A program made the position numbers and the translations under genes. This document shows, one piece after another, positions 1 to 11,822 of a stretch of DNA of 64,000 nucleotides (position 1 is its first letter; each line of letters begins with the position of its first letter). Location of the stretch: the NCBI GenBank assembly GCA_003255065.1, contig QAOA01004398.1, forward strand, positions 31,071-95,070, in the 5' to 3' direction. The stretch comes from Cercis canadensis. Lineage: Eukaryota; Streptophyta; Magnoliopsida; Fabales; Fabaceae. Under the pieces are notes generated by a model, which had not been told where the DNA came from, did no database searches, and saw only the letters and a list, made by a program, of their open reading frames with translations.

Positions 1-382
1 CCTGCTGTGTTCATACTCCAGCAGTGTTCTAAAACTAGGGTTTAGTGGCTGTGTCTCTATCCAGTCACCCTAGGACTCGATAATCCCAATTCTGACCCCG
101 CAGTCAACCTCAGTACCCTCCGACCGGCCATTCCCCGGAGACCCGCCGTCAGCCGCCGCCACACGCGCCCACACGCGCCACTCCACTCTCTGCGCGTGAA
201 ACCCACGCGCCGCCAGTTTCTTCCGCGCGTGGAGGCGCGTGTCTGCTCCGATCGCCGTGAAACTTTCCAGATCTGTCCTCCGGCGTATTTCCGACCTGTT
301 CCTGCCCTTACTTTGGTGTTTTCTGACCTATACAGCATCATAACAGTTCTGCTCCTCTTTGTTAACGGTTAGTAACATCCAA
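1..382 (+). other. GC-rich leader of the copia element
   Basis: Untranslated sequence before gag. Positions about 100-260 are strongly C/G-rich (many CCG and CGCGC runs), unlike everything after position 11000. The long open frame on the opposite strand (341 to 57) is a by-product of this composition and shows no domain. I see no LTR or primer-binding site in it. Confidence 0.6.
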
Positions 383-1657
383 ATGGCCTCTTCAGCCAAG
401 GAAACTTCTGGTCACCACTCATTCCTTACTTTTTCTTCTACTCCAACTATCTGTGCTGAGAAATTAACTGGTTCTGGCAACTATATGACTTGGTCAGCCT
501 CTGTGGAGTTGTGGTTTTTAGGTCAGGGCCATGAGGAACACTTAATCAAACAAATTAAAGACATCCCTGAAAAAGATCAGCCTAAGTGGAAGCAGGCAGA
601 TGCTTATCTTTGTAATGTTCTTTGGCAATCTATTGATCGGGTTCTTGTTGGCCAATATCGACCTTATCGTACCTGTTATGAGGTTTGGCAGAAGGCCAAG
701 AAACTCTACTCAAACGATATAAATCGTTTGTATAATGTTGTCTCTCAGATGAAAACTCTTAAGAAACAGGATCTGGATATGCAAACTTATCTGGGACAGA
801 TCGAGACTTTTCAGCAGGAATTTAATGAGATGATGTCATTCTCAACTGATGTCGCTCAACAAGAGGCACATCGTGGCAAATTCTTTATGGTCCTTGCACT
901 TGCTGGTCTGCCTTCTGAATTGGATTCAGTCCGTAATCAAATTCTAGCCATCCCTGGGGTTCCTACTATGGACACGATATTTGACCAGTTAATCCGTATT
1001 TCAGCACCTACAGGTACCTCTGTTTCGACTACCTCAGCTGATTCTACTATTCTAGCCTCTCAAGTGAACCATCGAGAGGATGGTAAGGGCGGCCGTGGTG
1101 ATCAGCGAGCTCGAAATAGAGATCGCCTCCGATGTACTCACTGCAATAAAATTGGCCATACAGTGGATCGCTGTTTTCTCCTTCATGGTCGACCTTCTAA
1201 GGTTGCTAATGTTGCACAGTATGGTTCCTCCTCTGGCACTCCATCTGGCACTGTATCCGTTTCTGCTGCTGATTACAATGAGTTCCTCAGATTCCAAGAC
1301 AACCAGCAGTTCACCTTCATTGCCTCTATTGCTCAGCCTGGTAATCCTATTGCATGCATCTCTCAGTCCTCCTCTCTTGGACCTTGGGTTCTTGATTCTG
1401 GTGCTTCTGATCACTTGTCTGGTAACAAGAATTTATTTTCTCATATCACTTATTCTAATTCATTATCCACTGTTACCTTAGCTGATGGCTCACACACTAC
1501 AGTCAGAGGCATTGGTCAGGCCACACCCTTGCCCTCCCTATCTTTAAATTCAGTTCTCTTTGTGCCTGGGTGTCCATTTAATTTGATTTCTGTTAGCAAA
1601 TTAACTCAAACCCTCCCTTATTCTGTTACCTTTGTTGCTCATTCGGTTATTGTATAG
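383..1657 (+). pseudogene. copia gag and start of protease (interrupted by TAG)
   Basis: Gag forms the virus-like particle that packages the element's RNA. I chose the ATG at 383 (MASSAKETSG) because the gag homology begins soon after. Residues about 30-220 look like the copia gag domain (UBN2 type: LTGSGNYMTWSASVELWF). A zinc knuckle of pattern CX2CX4HX4C is at residues 251-264 (CTHCNKIGHTVDRC). The aspartic protease active site DSGA begins at residue 338 (VLDSGASDHL). The frame stops at a TAG (1655-1657) inside the protease-integrase linker, and the next 18 bases remain in the same frame. This is therefore a nonsense change, probably from CAG, rather than a real gene end. Confidence 0.9.
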
Positions 1658-3046
1658 GAGCGGAACACTGGGAGGATGATTGGAGTTGGACATGAGTCTT
1701 GTGGGCTATACTACCTCACCCCACCACCATCTCCTGTTGCTTGTATTACTGCTGATTCACCTAAACTTTTTCATAGTCGTTTGGGACATCCTAGCTTACA
1801 GAAACTACAGAAGATGGTGCCGAGTCTCTCTAGTGTCTCTTCTTTAGAATGTGAGTCTTGTCAGTTAGACAAACATGTTCGTAGTTCTTTTCCTAGTCGT
1901 GTCAATAAACGAGCCGAGTCTCCTTTTTCATTGGTTCATTCTGATGTATGGGGTCCTAGTCGTGTCAACTCAACTTTGGGTTTTCAATACTTTGTTACCT
2001 TTGTTGATGATTTTTCCCGATGTACTTGGTTATTTTTAATGAAAAATCGTTCAGAACTTTTCTCTATTTTCCAAACCTTTTGCTCAGAAATTAAAACTCA
2101 ATTTGGAATCACCATTCGCACCTTCCGGAGTGATAATGCCCGAGAATATTTTTCTGCTCCATTTCAATCTTTTATGACTTCTCAGGGCATTCTCCATCAC
2201 TCTTCTTGTGCTCATACTCCTCAACAAAATAGGGTGGCTGAGCGGAAAAATAGACACCTGATTAAGACTGCCCGTACTCTCCTCATTCATAATAATATTC
2301 CGTTGCGTTTTTGGGGAGATGTGGTTATCACTGCATGTTATTTGATTAATTGCATGTCATCCTCTGTTTTACAAAATCAGGTGCCTCATTCTCTTTTGTT
2401 TCCCAATCAGCCACTCTACTCTCTTTCTCTTCGTGTCTTCGGTTGCACATGTTTTGCTCATGATCTCACTCCAGGTAAAGATAAGTTACATGCAAAATCT
2501 CTCAAATGTGTCTTTTTGAGTTATTCCCCTTTGCAAAAAGGTTACCGTTGTTTCTCTCCTGAACTTAAACGATATCTTGTTTCCCCGGATGTCACATTCT
2601 TTGAGACAACTCCTTTCTTTCCTTCTTTAGGGCATCCTGATTGTTCTACTGTTACTCAAGATCTCCCTATTTCTTGCACTAGTCCTCTTCCACAGGTTGT
2701 TTTGTCTCATGACTCCACTGGTCTTACAGAGGACCCGGCACCTCCTCTCCTCACCTACCATCGTCGGCCTCGACCTGACCCTGTTGAGGACCCTACCATT
2801 GTGCCACCTGTCACTGGGCTTGTTGAGCACCCACCCATCATGCCACCCGTCCTTGAGCCTATTGACAACCCTCCCACCAATGACCTCCCTGCTCCTGCCC
2901 CATTGGATTCATCTCTTGCTTCAGTCACTTCTCAGGTTCCGATCTTTGACTTGGACCGATCTATTGCTGACAGCAAAGGTATTCGTTCTACTCGCAATCC
3001 GTATCCCATTTATAATTTTTTGAGCTATCACCGTTTGTCTCCATAA
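1658..3046 (+). pseudogene. copia integrase segment
   Basis: Integrase inserts the element's cDNA into the host chromosome. This part begins with the zinc-binding HHCC region (HSRLGH then CESC, first 60 residues). The catalytic core follows, with the first aspartate in SDVWGP, the second in RSDNAREY and the glutamate in VAERKNR, so the D,D,E triad is present. After it comes a Pro-rich linker typical of the region between integrase and reverse transcriptase. The frame ends at TAA (3044-3046), after which homologous coding continues in the same frame, so it is again a point stop. Function of this copy is unlikely because of the upstream and downstream stops. Confidence 0.9.
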
Positions 3047-4623
3047 TATTCTGTTTTTGTGTCGTCTTTGTCTCTTGTTTCTATTCCTAAAAATGTAGGT
3101 GAAGCAGTTTCTGACCCAGGCTGGCATAAGGCAATGATTGATGAGATGGCTGCTTTAGACTCTAATAGCACTTGGGATTTGGTGCCTCTACCACGTGGTA
3201 AATCCATTGTTGGTTGTCGTTGGGTTTATACAGTGAAAGTTGGCCCTAATAGCCAAATAGATCGTTTGAAAGCCCGCTTGGTTGCCAAGGGATACACCCA
3301 GATCTACGGACTTGATTATGGTGATACCTTCTCTCCAGTTGCCAAGATGGCCTCTGTTCGCCTCTTTCTCTCTATGGCTGTCATTCACCACTGGCCCCTT
3401 TATCAGTTGGATATTAAAAATGCCTTTCTACATGGCGAATTGCAAGAGGAAGTTTATATGGAGCAACCTCCTGGATTTGTTGCTCAGGGGGAGTCTAGAT
3501 TGGTGTGTCGACTTCGCCGATCTCTCTATGGACTTAAACAATATCCACGGGCTTGGTTTGGGAGATTTAGTTCAGTTGTCCTACAGTTTGGTATGACTCG
3601 GAGTGAGGCTGATCATTCAGTTTTTTACTTTCACTCATCCCCTAACCAATGCATGTACTTGATTGTATATGTGGATGACATTGTGATTACAGGGAATGAT
3701 CAAGAAGGCATACAAAAACTCAAGCAACATCTATTCCAACACTTTCAGACAAAAGATTTGGGCAAACTCAAGTATTTTCTGGGAATAGAAGTTGCTCAAT
3801 CCCGAAAGGGTGTTACCATCTCACAGCGAAAATATGCCTTGGATATATTGAAAGAAACAGGTATGTCAAACTGCAAACCTGTGGAGACTCCAATGGATCC
3901 AAATGTCAAGCTCCTACCTGATCAGGGGGAGCCCTTATCAGATCCCAGTAGATATCGGAGACTTGTTGGGAAACTCAACTACCTTACAATGACACATCTT
4001 GATATTGCATTCCCTATGAGTGTACTTAGTCAATTTCTAAGTGCTCCGTGTGACAGTCGTTGGGATGCAGTAGTTCGTATTTAAAATACATCAAGAAGGC
4101 ACCAGGTAAAGGCCTATTGTATGAAAGTAGAGGACATACTCAGGTGGTTGGATATTCAGATGCTGACTGGGCAGACTGTCCATACGATAAACGCTCAACC
4201 ACTGGATATTGTGTATTTGTTGGGGGCAATCTAGTGTCATGGAAGAGCAAGAAACAATCAGTTGTTGCTCTATCCACGGCTGAGGCAGAATACCGAGCCA
4301 TGGCTAAAGCAACCTGTGAGCTCATATGGCTGAAACAATTACTTTAGGAGTTAAAATTCATGAAGATTCAACAGATGAAACTAATATGCGATAACCAAGC
4401 AGCTCTCCACATTGCCTCTAATCCAGTCTTCCATGAAAGGACCAAACATATAGAGATTGACTGTCACTTTGTTAGACAGAAAATACTTTCAGGGGATATT
4501 GCTACTAGTTTTGTTAGATCAAATGACCAGCTAGCAGACATATTCACTAAGTCTCTCGGAGGCCCTCGGGTTAACTACATTTGTAACAAGCTTGGAACAT
4601 ATAATATGTATGCTCCAGCTTGA
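3047..4623 (+). pseudogene. copia reverse transcriptase and RNase H (frameshifted)
   Basis: Reverse transcriptase copies the element RNA and RNase H removes it. The RT begins near WDLVPLPRGKSIVGCRW. It carries QLDIKNAFLHGEL (first catalytic aspartate) and the YVDD box (YLIVYVDDIVITG). A run of T near 4078 is one base shorter than the reading frame requires, so the frame shifts just after AVVRI and continues as LKYIKKAPGKG. RNase H follows ([29 protein letters not shown]). A TAG at 4345-4347 breaks this second part. The natural stop is TGA at 4621-4623, directly before the purine tract. Confidence 0.9.
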
Positions 4624-4630
4624 GGGGGAG
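4622..4630 (+). other. copia polypurine tract
   Basis: GAGGGGGAG stands between the pol stop and the LTR start TGTTAG. It is the plus-strand primer site used in reverse transcription. Confidence 0.8.
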
Positions 4631-4804
4631 TGTTAGAATATTAGCTGTAAATACTGTAGTTATTATAGCATATGTTTAGACTTGTAATTAGCTTATGATT
4701 AGGCCCGTTATTGCTGTACAGTTAGTATAAATAATAGATGTGAGAAGATAGTCTGACAACCTTTCCACTATTCTCACATTATGCTCTGCAGTTTTCTACT
4801 GTCA
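4631..4804 (+). repeat. copia 3' LTR (end approximate)
   Basis: It starts TGTTAGAATATTAGC, usual for plant copia LTRs, and contains a possible TATA region (AGTATAAATAATAG, about 4724-4738). The end at ...CTACTGTCA (4804) is chosen because LTRs end in CA. Without the 5' LTR it cannot be confirmed. Confidence 0.55.
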
Positions 4805-5483
4805 CTGGATCAGAGGAACTTCTATTCTAGAATAATATTCCATTTGGCATGGCACTGAATGCAAGAAAATCTTACCTAAGTAAATGTGATGAAAAAGGAC
4901 TTGGTTTTAGAAATCACTAATTCATGTTGGGCCTTGGCTATGGTTATATAGAAGAGGTATTGATTAAGGATACTCTTTCGGGTTTTAGACGTGAACAGCA
5001 TGCTCTTATTGGACTCATTTGCATTCTGCAAGTAGAGTTTAAAATTTGTCTCCCTGTACATTTTGTACTAATGCAAACATATTTAATGTCTCCTTGTACA
5101 TTGGGTACACTTAGACGGCCATTGAAATGAAGCTACAATATCATTCTCAAAGAGGGGAAATAAAGTTATGTATCACTGACCATGTTGTGGGGTGAGCTTT
5201 TCTTAATTCTGTGTCTTGCTTTATCTTTCCATAGTCTGGCTATGCATAGATCAATAAGCTCCATTGTGCATCATTTTAATGATATTGTCATCCTATCATT
5301 GTCTTAGTTACAGGCTCATCTTATCATATAATATAGATTTGTGGTTCCTTCATATTGGTTTGACAAGATTATTATGACCCAATCTACCACTCGCTACCTA
5401 GGTCAAGACCCTACAGCAAATTAATTCTTTAATCTTTTGTTGATGCTGGCAACCTGACGTTCTTTGTTAATGAACACTAACAG
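4805..5483 (+). other. Intron of the cyclin-D1-binding-protein-like gene
   Basis: There is no coding similarity that I recognise in this AT-rich stretch. It ends in TGAACACTAACAG at a good 3' splice site, followed immediately by a conserved coding exon. Short open frames here are chance. Earlier exons of the gene must lie upstream of the copia element, outside the window, if the gene is intact. Confidence 0.6.
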
Positions 5484-6169
5484 GATCTCCCCGTAAAGAC
5501 AGGAAACTAACAATTCCTCAATTGGTTGGTGGTGTATGGGAAGCATGTTCTGCCCTTAAAAAGACTCCTGCAACAAATATTATAGCGATTGGGCGAGCAA
5601 TGACACAGGTTGCAGTTTCAATGAAGGATGTTCTTCGTGAGATGAAAGAACTGAAGCCAGGTTCGTCGGAGCCAGAAGAACCAGAGTATACACCACGAGA
5701 TGAGAATTCAAACGATGGTGATCTGGGGAATGACCTGTCACCCGAAGAGATGAAAGTTGCTCAATTAGCAATTGTGGCTGTGTCTGATACACTTTCAGTC
5801 ATAAAGGAACTTATTCGCTCCATCACAGGTTTGCTTAAGCAGGAAAGTCCAAATGACAACAGCAGTGTTGTAGATTCACTGGAGAAATTGTTGAAGCTGT
5901 GTCAGGAAATTGGTGCACAGATTGATGAGATTGGAGCTTGCCTCTATCCACCACAAGAAATTCCTATCATAAAGGCAACAATAGAGAAGATCAACAGCAT
6001 TATTGAAAATATGCAGGTTGAAGTAGAAGGACTCAATGGAGCATCAGAAGTTTTTCTTCAGGCATGCAGCGTTTTGAGGAATTCACTCAGACAGCTTGAA
6101 GCTGAAATAAGTAGCTCTGATTCTGCTGAACTAGAAGCCAAAGTGGAAAATATTACATTAAGCAATTAG
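5484..6169 (+). CDS. Cyclin-D1-binding protein 1 (GCIP)-like, last exon
   Basis: Partial gene: 227 codons of the C-terminal region up to a TAG stop. The exon starts after the acceptor ...ACTAACAG, and the first full residues read SPRKDRKLTIPQLVGG. Residues about 15-55 contain the conserved KKTPATNIIAIGRAMTQ motif and a following helix. Next comes an acidic, disordered stretch (SSEPEEPEYTPRDENS), then helical repeats through LLKLCQEIGAQIDEIGACLYPPQE. This matches plant proteins named cyclin-D1-binding protein 1 homolog (GCIP family, all-helical). In animals this family binds D cyclins and helix-loop-helix factors; the role in plants is less clear. There is no ATG at the start because the exon is internal to the message. 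Upstream exons are displaced by the copia insertion or are outside the window. No lesion is visible here. Confidence 0.82.
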
Positions 6170-7354
6170 AAGACTCTTGATACATGTGTAGATTATATAA
6201 CAATTGAGTTTGACTTCACAGGAATTGATCCTTTGGCCAAAGTGATAATTATACATAATTGAAGTTATTTTGCTTTTAGAGTAAATTTCATCTACCTCCC
6301 TTTTTAGGTTTAAATGGCAGTACAAGGATAACCCTTAAAATTACATTGATTTCCTTTTTAACAAATTTTGATGATGTTAAAACCAGATTGGATGGCTTGC
6401 TTGATTTTGTTCAGTTGCGTGTCTATTGAGCCTGTGATGACACAGAGAGATGTATTAGGGATTTGAGCAATACACAACCCATGAAGGGGTTTGATTTTGG
6501 TGATGTCAAGCACGGTTACGATAGGTTTGATTTAGATGACAACCGGTTGCAAGATAGTTGTGGGTCTATGGTGGAGTGAGTGAAATTTACTTGGTAAGAG
6601 AAGTGAAGAATGAAAACATGCATTTGCTTCTTTACTCTTCTTTCTTTTTGGTAAACACTTGTTTTTATTTGAAAGTGCATGATAAGCATAATGTTGTGGA
6701 GACTAGGAGCAATTGGAGTCCTGTCTTCTAAAAATAGTTATATTAGTTTACATAATAGCAAGACATTGTATTTTACCCTTAACAAGTGGGAATACACATT
6801 TCAGCTTTGGTCTATGTATAACACTACTGGCATGGGACGCAAGAAACATAATTTTGCTCAGCATCAACTCTAAGGAATTTCCAGTTGCAAAAGAATAGGC
6901 ACAGAGGTACATTGCGCTCTTCCTAGTGTCAGTCTCAGCTCCAATACCCAAGCATGGATGCAACTTTTAAAAAGGAGGGCATATTTGGAATAAAATGCAA
7001 TGACACCATCAAAGACATCAGCAAAATGTTACTCTTAAACAGATTAAAAAGAGGGGATTATTGTACAGAAAATTAAAATAAAACAGGTATCTGTAATTTC
7101 CTCCTCACCCCATATGTGTTCTTGGTGAACATTAGAAGTCATCATCAATTAAACGTTCCACTGAGCAACAACCACGATGAAATTTCTGGAAGATCGTTTA
7201 TAGAATTAATACCAAAAAATCAACTAGAATACAGTAAGGGGTAATGTGTACATCTCCAGTGTGAATTGTGTATACACTAGATTACTTTGTGAATGTACAT
7301 AAACGATTCAGACTGAGAATTTTCCAACATGTTTTAAGTTGTGAGAGGGCATGG
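6170..7354. other. Intergenic: 3' flanks of two convergent genes
   Basis: It holds the presumed 3' untranslated regions of the cyclin-D1-binding-protein-like gene (+) and TATC (-). Short open frames at 6679-6963 have no recognisable domain and overlap on both strands. I see no RNA gene or mobile-element end. Confidence 0.6.
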
Positions 7355-10300
7355 TTACCGCCCTGTAAGCTTGACCATCCATGCACCCCCAAGGTAAAGA
7401 CCCAATAGGGGTGCGGCTAGGAGAACTTGAGTGAGAGGATCAGTGGATGGTGTAAGTATTGCAGCTGCCACAACTGCACCAACCACAACATACCTCCAAA
7501 CTGACAGCATCTGGTCTCCAGACACCAGTCCTACTTGTCCCAATAGAACTTGTATGACAGGAACCTGCGATATGACTTTTGTTAGGATTCTATTAATGCT
7601 CACAAATTGGAGGAAGGAAAAGGTATACATGTGAACAAGCGTAAAATTTGCGAATATGATCTAAAATCAAATGAAAGGGTAGCAGAAACAATCTTGAGAG
7701 CATTCAAGTTAATGCCATGACCTTAGCTCATTTCCTAAATACAAAGCAAATGGAACATAAGCATTCTTCATAACTCCAAATTGATCTGAGTAGATGTATC
7801 TAAATGCTACTACTTTCTCCATTCTATATACTTATTATCAACATTTTTATCCGTGATGTGGAAATATTAATTAACTCCAACTTTTTGTAGGGAGGGGAAG
7901 CCATTGGGTCAATGGCCTCGTGGCATGTAAGGATGTTGGTTCAAAGGTACAATCATCAAATACATAAAAAAATGGAAGAATAAAACCAGCCAAAAAATTT
8001 TACCTGGAAAGACAATCCTGTACTGAACATAAGCACCAGTACAAACTCAAAGTATTGATCAATGGACCATAATGACTCAACAGCCCCTTCAGCATAATTA
8101 ACAAAGAAGTTTAATGCTGCAGGTGTCAAGACTGAGTAGGAGAAGAAGATTCCGGCATAGAAAAGAACTGATGAGCCCAAAACAATTGGCCCCAGAAACC
8201 TTCTTTCAGATTTCGTTAGACCTGGAAGTATAAAGGCTATGATCTCATAGAGAATGATAGGACTCCCCAAGAGGAGGCCACAGTATCCAGACACCTGCAA
8301 GATAACATTAGAGAAATTAATTCTAACAAGGTAGCTTTCTTTCTTTTGTCTTTTATTTGGCAGGGGGGTGGGGAGGCAGGTTATGATAATGTTGAACTAA
8401 ATTTGGAAGGGCATGCAGAACAGGGATATTCATGCACAATATCACATAATGATCAACATTTATATTCCCCGGAAGTTAGATAATCAGGAATTTCTTATTA
8501 ATAATTAATCATGATAGGAAATTATCAACAACAATCACAGAAAATGATTCAAGGGTCACACACATTTAGTAAAACCAGAACCTGGCCAGTGGCCATTCAC
8601 CCAGGAATAGTTTGCATCATGATTTAAGCCACCCTCTGTCTACATACTTATCAAAGATAGTCCTATCATTTAACATTATGCAAGAGGAACTTTCACCTGG
8701 TTTTTACTCCCAAAAGTTTCCATTGTTCTTGTTGTTCTTAACCAATGTTTATTCAAATGTTAGTCCTCTTTGCCTTGTCTAACAATTTAAGTCTTAGTGC
8801 AGTCCAAGAGCAATCAGAAATTTTAATAATCCTTATATCATATACTTTATTTGAGAACTAATTAAAAGGTGCACAAAAACATTAAAGCTGCTTCTTTCTT
8901 CCTGATAAAGCAAGTGTGAGAAAGCAGATTAGTTAACTAGTAACACCTTTTACTTTAATAATCCATACCAAGAGAACATCACAAGAGAGAGAAGAGAGCA
9001 TGACATAGAGATGAGTTATTGAGCAATCCTACCTTTAAACTTGTGAAGAAAAACTCGCCAGGAGCTAGTTGAAGAAACCGCACACCCTGTGATTTAACAG
9101 GAGCTTCAAGAATCAATATTAGTTCTTTTGAAATTGCAAAGCATCCCAAAATGGCTGCTCCAACACCTAGAACTGAAACGAAGATTCTCTGTCGTAGCTC
9201 TTCAAGATGATCAAATACGCTCATTTCTTTATCATCAGGAAGAAGCTCTTTACTAGGATAGAGAAAATCATAGAGTGCACTTCCTCCATCATCTTGCTTA
9301 AAATTTTCGATTGTTTCTTCTCTTGCACTATCAACCATATCTGTATTGTGCAACATCAAATTGATGTCAGAATCTTAACTGTATGTCTGTATCTATTACA
9401 CTTGCAGCACAAAATCACTCCTCAGCCTAGATTAGGAAACAAATTAAATAATAAGTTAGCATTATTTTAGAAACACCATTGTCAGTTTGGTCATTGTTTT
9501 AAAGAAAAACCCTTGCACATTTCAGATTAAATAGTATCGACTTAAATTATATACTAAGTAGATTTGGAATTTATCCTAGTATCAACATTAGTACATTCCA
9601 GTAGATAAGACATAATACAATGACAGCATCACATGCTTTTGTATGTCATATGAATCAATCACAATGTTCTGCAGATGATAATATGCAAGCTGACAAATTA
9701 ATAATCAAGGATCATATAAGTTAGAAACATGGAAGGAAGCTTTATATTCTAGAGGGTTTAGATCAAATATGATTCAAACTAAATAATGATTGTACACTTA
9801 GGACATGCAGGAGAACAAATGTGAGCTTTCGGTAAGATAAAGAGACAACAAACATCCAAGACAAACCATTTTACTGTGTCTGTGTTCAATAATTCACAAG
9901 ATGGATGGAAGAAAATACATATGCTAGAATTGGTATTGGATGCATAAAAAGCAGGAGTAATGAAGCAGCTGTGTGATCAGAGAATAAGTTTGATGATTAA
10001 AGGGCAAAGTTCGCATGAGGATGTTACAGTCTGTGAAAAAGGAATGTTCAATTCATAAAAAATAAAAAATATCCAAGATATGAATGTGAGGGAATGTGTA
10101 TAGGAGATCGAAAGATAGGACAATAAATAAAGATATTCATCCAGATATGGGGGACATTTAATTGAAGAAAAGATAAAGGAGAATCATCAGAAGTATTTAA
10201 CACAGAAAAAATACAAGAATATGGTCCATATGAAAGAGAAGAAATTAAAATTGGAGGGTCAAAGAGAATAAAGGGGAAGCTACGAATGATATGTATTGGA

Positions 10301-11501
10301 AAAAGCCCTTAAACAATATAATGATATTTCACTATTCTGCCTCTTAAATCAGTTTCAGGAAAGCCCTGAATCACTTATCTAGTTCAATATATGGAAGACC
10401 GATCAGACCTGCTTCCACATCATTTCTTCTGTTGCACTTTGAATCATCCAGTATGCTTGTTAATGCTATAATAGAAAGATTCATAGCCAGTGTGCTAGAA
10501 GAAAAATACAAAGCCTTTAATCTCCAAAGCAATTACTGTCTTTATATCAGAATTGGTACAAGAGTTGGTCCTGAAACCAAATAATTATCATAGAACTAGA
10601 CTTTACGACAAAGTGACTTCACCATCTTTCCAGTTTCATGCTGAGAACCAGATGATAAATGAAACAATCTACTAAGGATGTATACTCAATTTCAACTATG
10701 ACTTTCTAAAAAGTATTGGCATCATACTATGCCACCTATCTTTTAATTAACCATTAGACCAAAATATTTTCTTTTTGTAGACATACAAACAAAAAACTTC
10801 AGATTTTAATATAAGCAACTAACAGTCACCCAACATCCTGGGAAAACATTCCATGACTGCAAGCTAATCTCAAAGCAATGTTTTTATTAACTATTATTTA
10901 ATTTACTACCACTCCATAATTTCAATCCCCATAATCAGCCATTTAACTCCCTATATCTGAAGCTACAATTCCTTCATCCCAAAAAAACCTGTCAGAATTG
11001 ATACCCAACTAGAAGATGCCATTTACCATTTATCTAGGAAAAGAGTAAAAACTACAAAATGCACCAGCATATTCAAGCATACTTCAGAAAATACTAGAAA
11101 AAAGCTCAGAAAGACCTTACTGGACCCTCTGACTTTTTCTGCTTTCAGAAACATACCCAACAGCTATTTCAAGCATATTAAGCAGAAAAATTGAAGCTTT
11201 TCGAATTTCACAACTCGTTTTGGCTCTTACCAGGCCTATCTTCAATGGCGGACCCAACCCTACTTCCACTACTACTCAACTCTTGCTGCTTCTCTCTCAA
11301 CTCATCATCCACAGCAAAGCAAACAAATCTATCAAAACTTCTGCTTCTCCGTGAGACATTGAAGCTCAATCTCGAGCTCCTCGAGGAGCTGTTGACCCGA
11401 AGAGTTCTTAGCCGGTTCTGGGTCAACCCGAGTCGCCTGAAACAGCAACTATGGAGCTCCAAGTGGGGAATGATATTGGTAGCAATACTGATGCTTCCCA
11501 T
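7355..11501 (-). CDS. TATC: Sec-independent protein translocase TatC, chloroplast
   Basis: Complete gene in four exons: 11501-11231, 9340-9033, 8294-8004 and 7564-7355. All introns have GT-AG ends and the phases fit, giving 359 residues, close to the usual plant length. TatC is the six-helix thylakoid receptor of the twin-arginine (delta-pH) pathway; with Hcf106 it binds RR signal peptides. Residues 1 to about 60 are Ser/Arg-rich and poor in acids, as in a chloroplast transit peptide; the mature part probably starts near FAVDDE. The conserved stromal motif [11 protein letters not shown] carries the acidic residue that contacts the twin arginines. Later family segments include [51 protein letters not shown] and [10 protein letters not shown]. 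The start ATG is followed by MGSISIATN, similar to other plant TATC starts. No breaks seen. Confidence 0.95.
8005..9032 (-). other. TATC intron 2 (8295-9032) with flanking exon 3
   Basis: The intron proper is 8295-9032, with donor GTAGGA and acceptor TCTTGCAG. It holds no recognisable feature apart from a T-rich stretch and a short G-run (GGCAGGGGGGTGGGG near 8360). Confidence 0.7.
9341..11230 (-). other. TATC intron 1
   Basis: A 1890-bp phase-1 intron between the transit-peptide exon and the mature-protein exons. The donor is GTAAGA after ...AGGCCTG; the acceptor is ...CACAATACAG. It is A-rich on the + strand. I see no repeat, mobile-element end or coding content in it. Confidence 0.85.
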
Positions 11502-11822
11502 TTCTCCGCCGCTATTGCTTTCGTCTTTGATCGTTGAAACGGTTGGTTGTTATTATATGCGATTTGCTTCTGCTTCTCTTTTACCTCGCCGGCCGATATT
11601 TACAATTGCGGGCCCAACATGGTGCACTCAAATGAATCCCGAGAGTGGGGGTTTTGTTGGTCATTGTCTGAATCGGTTATTGAACCGCTCACGTAATCTA
11701 TTTTTTTTCCTCCAAAGGCTACGCAGGCGTAGTCTATATTATCCCTTCCAAAATTATGGAGATTCTATGAGAATATATTATATTACATTAATATAGTAAG
11801 TATAAGTAGTTTTTATATTTTA
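11502..11822 (-). promoter_or_regulatory. TATC upstream region
   Basis: About 320 bases separate the TATC start codon from a diverged Helitron terminus. The stretch should hold the TATC 5' untranslated region and core promoter. I do not see a convincing TATA box in the expected place on the - strand, so no site is named. The + strand open frame here is antisense to TATC exon 1 and its upstream region and has no domain. Confidence 0.4.

Larger units (their letters stand above)
1..4804 (+). mobile_element. Ty1/copia LTR retrotransposon, 5' LTR not in window
   Basis: The order gag, protease, integrase, reverse transcriptase, RNase H is the diagnostic order of Ty1/copia elements. It is followed by a purine-rich tract and a 3' LTR beginning TGTTAGAATA. 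The first 380 bases are a GC-rich leader with no LTR match and no tRNA-Met type primer site, so the 5' LTR and primer site lie upstream of the window or are lost. The coding frame has three in-frame stops and one single-base deletion, so this copy cannot make its own polyprotein. The element lies just upstream of the last exon of a host gene on the same strand, apparently within its intron. The 3' LTR end is a best guess. Confidence 0.9.

Noticed and set aside
57-341. 94-codon open frame on the - strand in the copia leader
   Set aside because: Arg/Gly-rich translation caused by GC-rich leader sequence; no domain, and opposite to the element.
4798-4820. CTGGATCAGAGG after the copia 3' LTR looks like a tRNA-Met primer site
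   Set aside because: It lacks one base of the usual TGGTATCAGAG and is downstream of the 3' LTR, where no primer site is expected; more likely chance.
7885-7965. Possible SINE fragment (GTTGGTTCAAAGGT resembles a polymerase III B box) in TATC intron 3
   Set aside because: No A box at the right spacing, no poly(A) tail and no target duplication that I can see.
11191-11796. 201-codon open frame on the + strand
   Set aside because: Antisense to TATC exon 1 and its upstream region; no domain.
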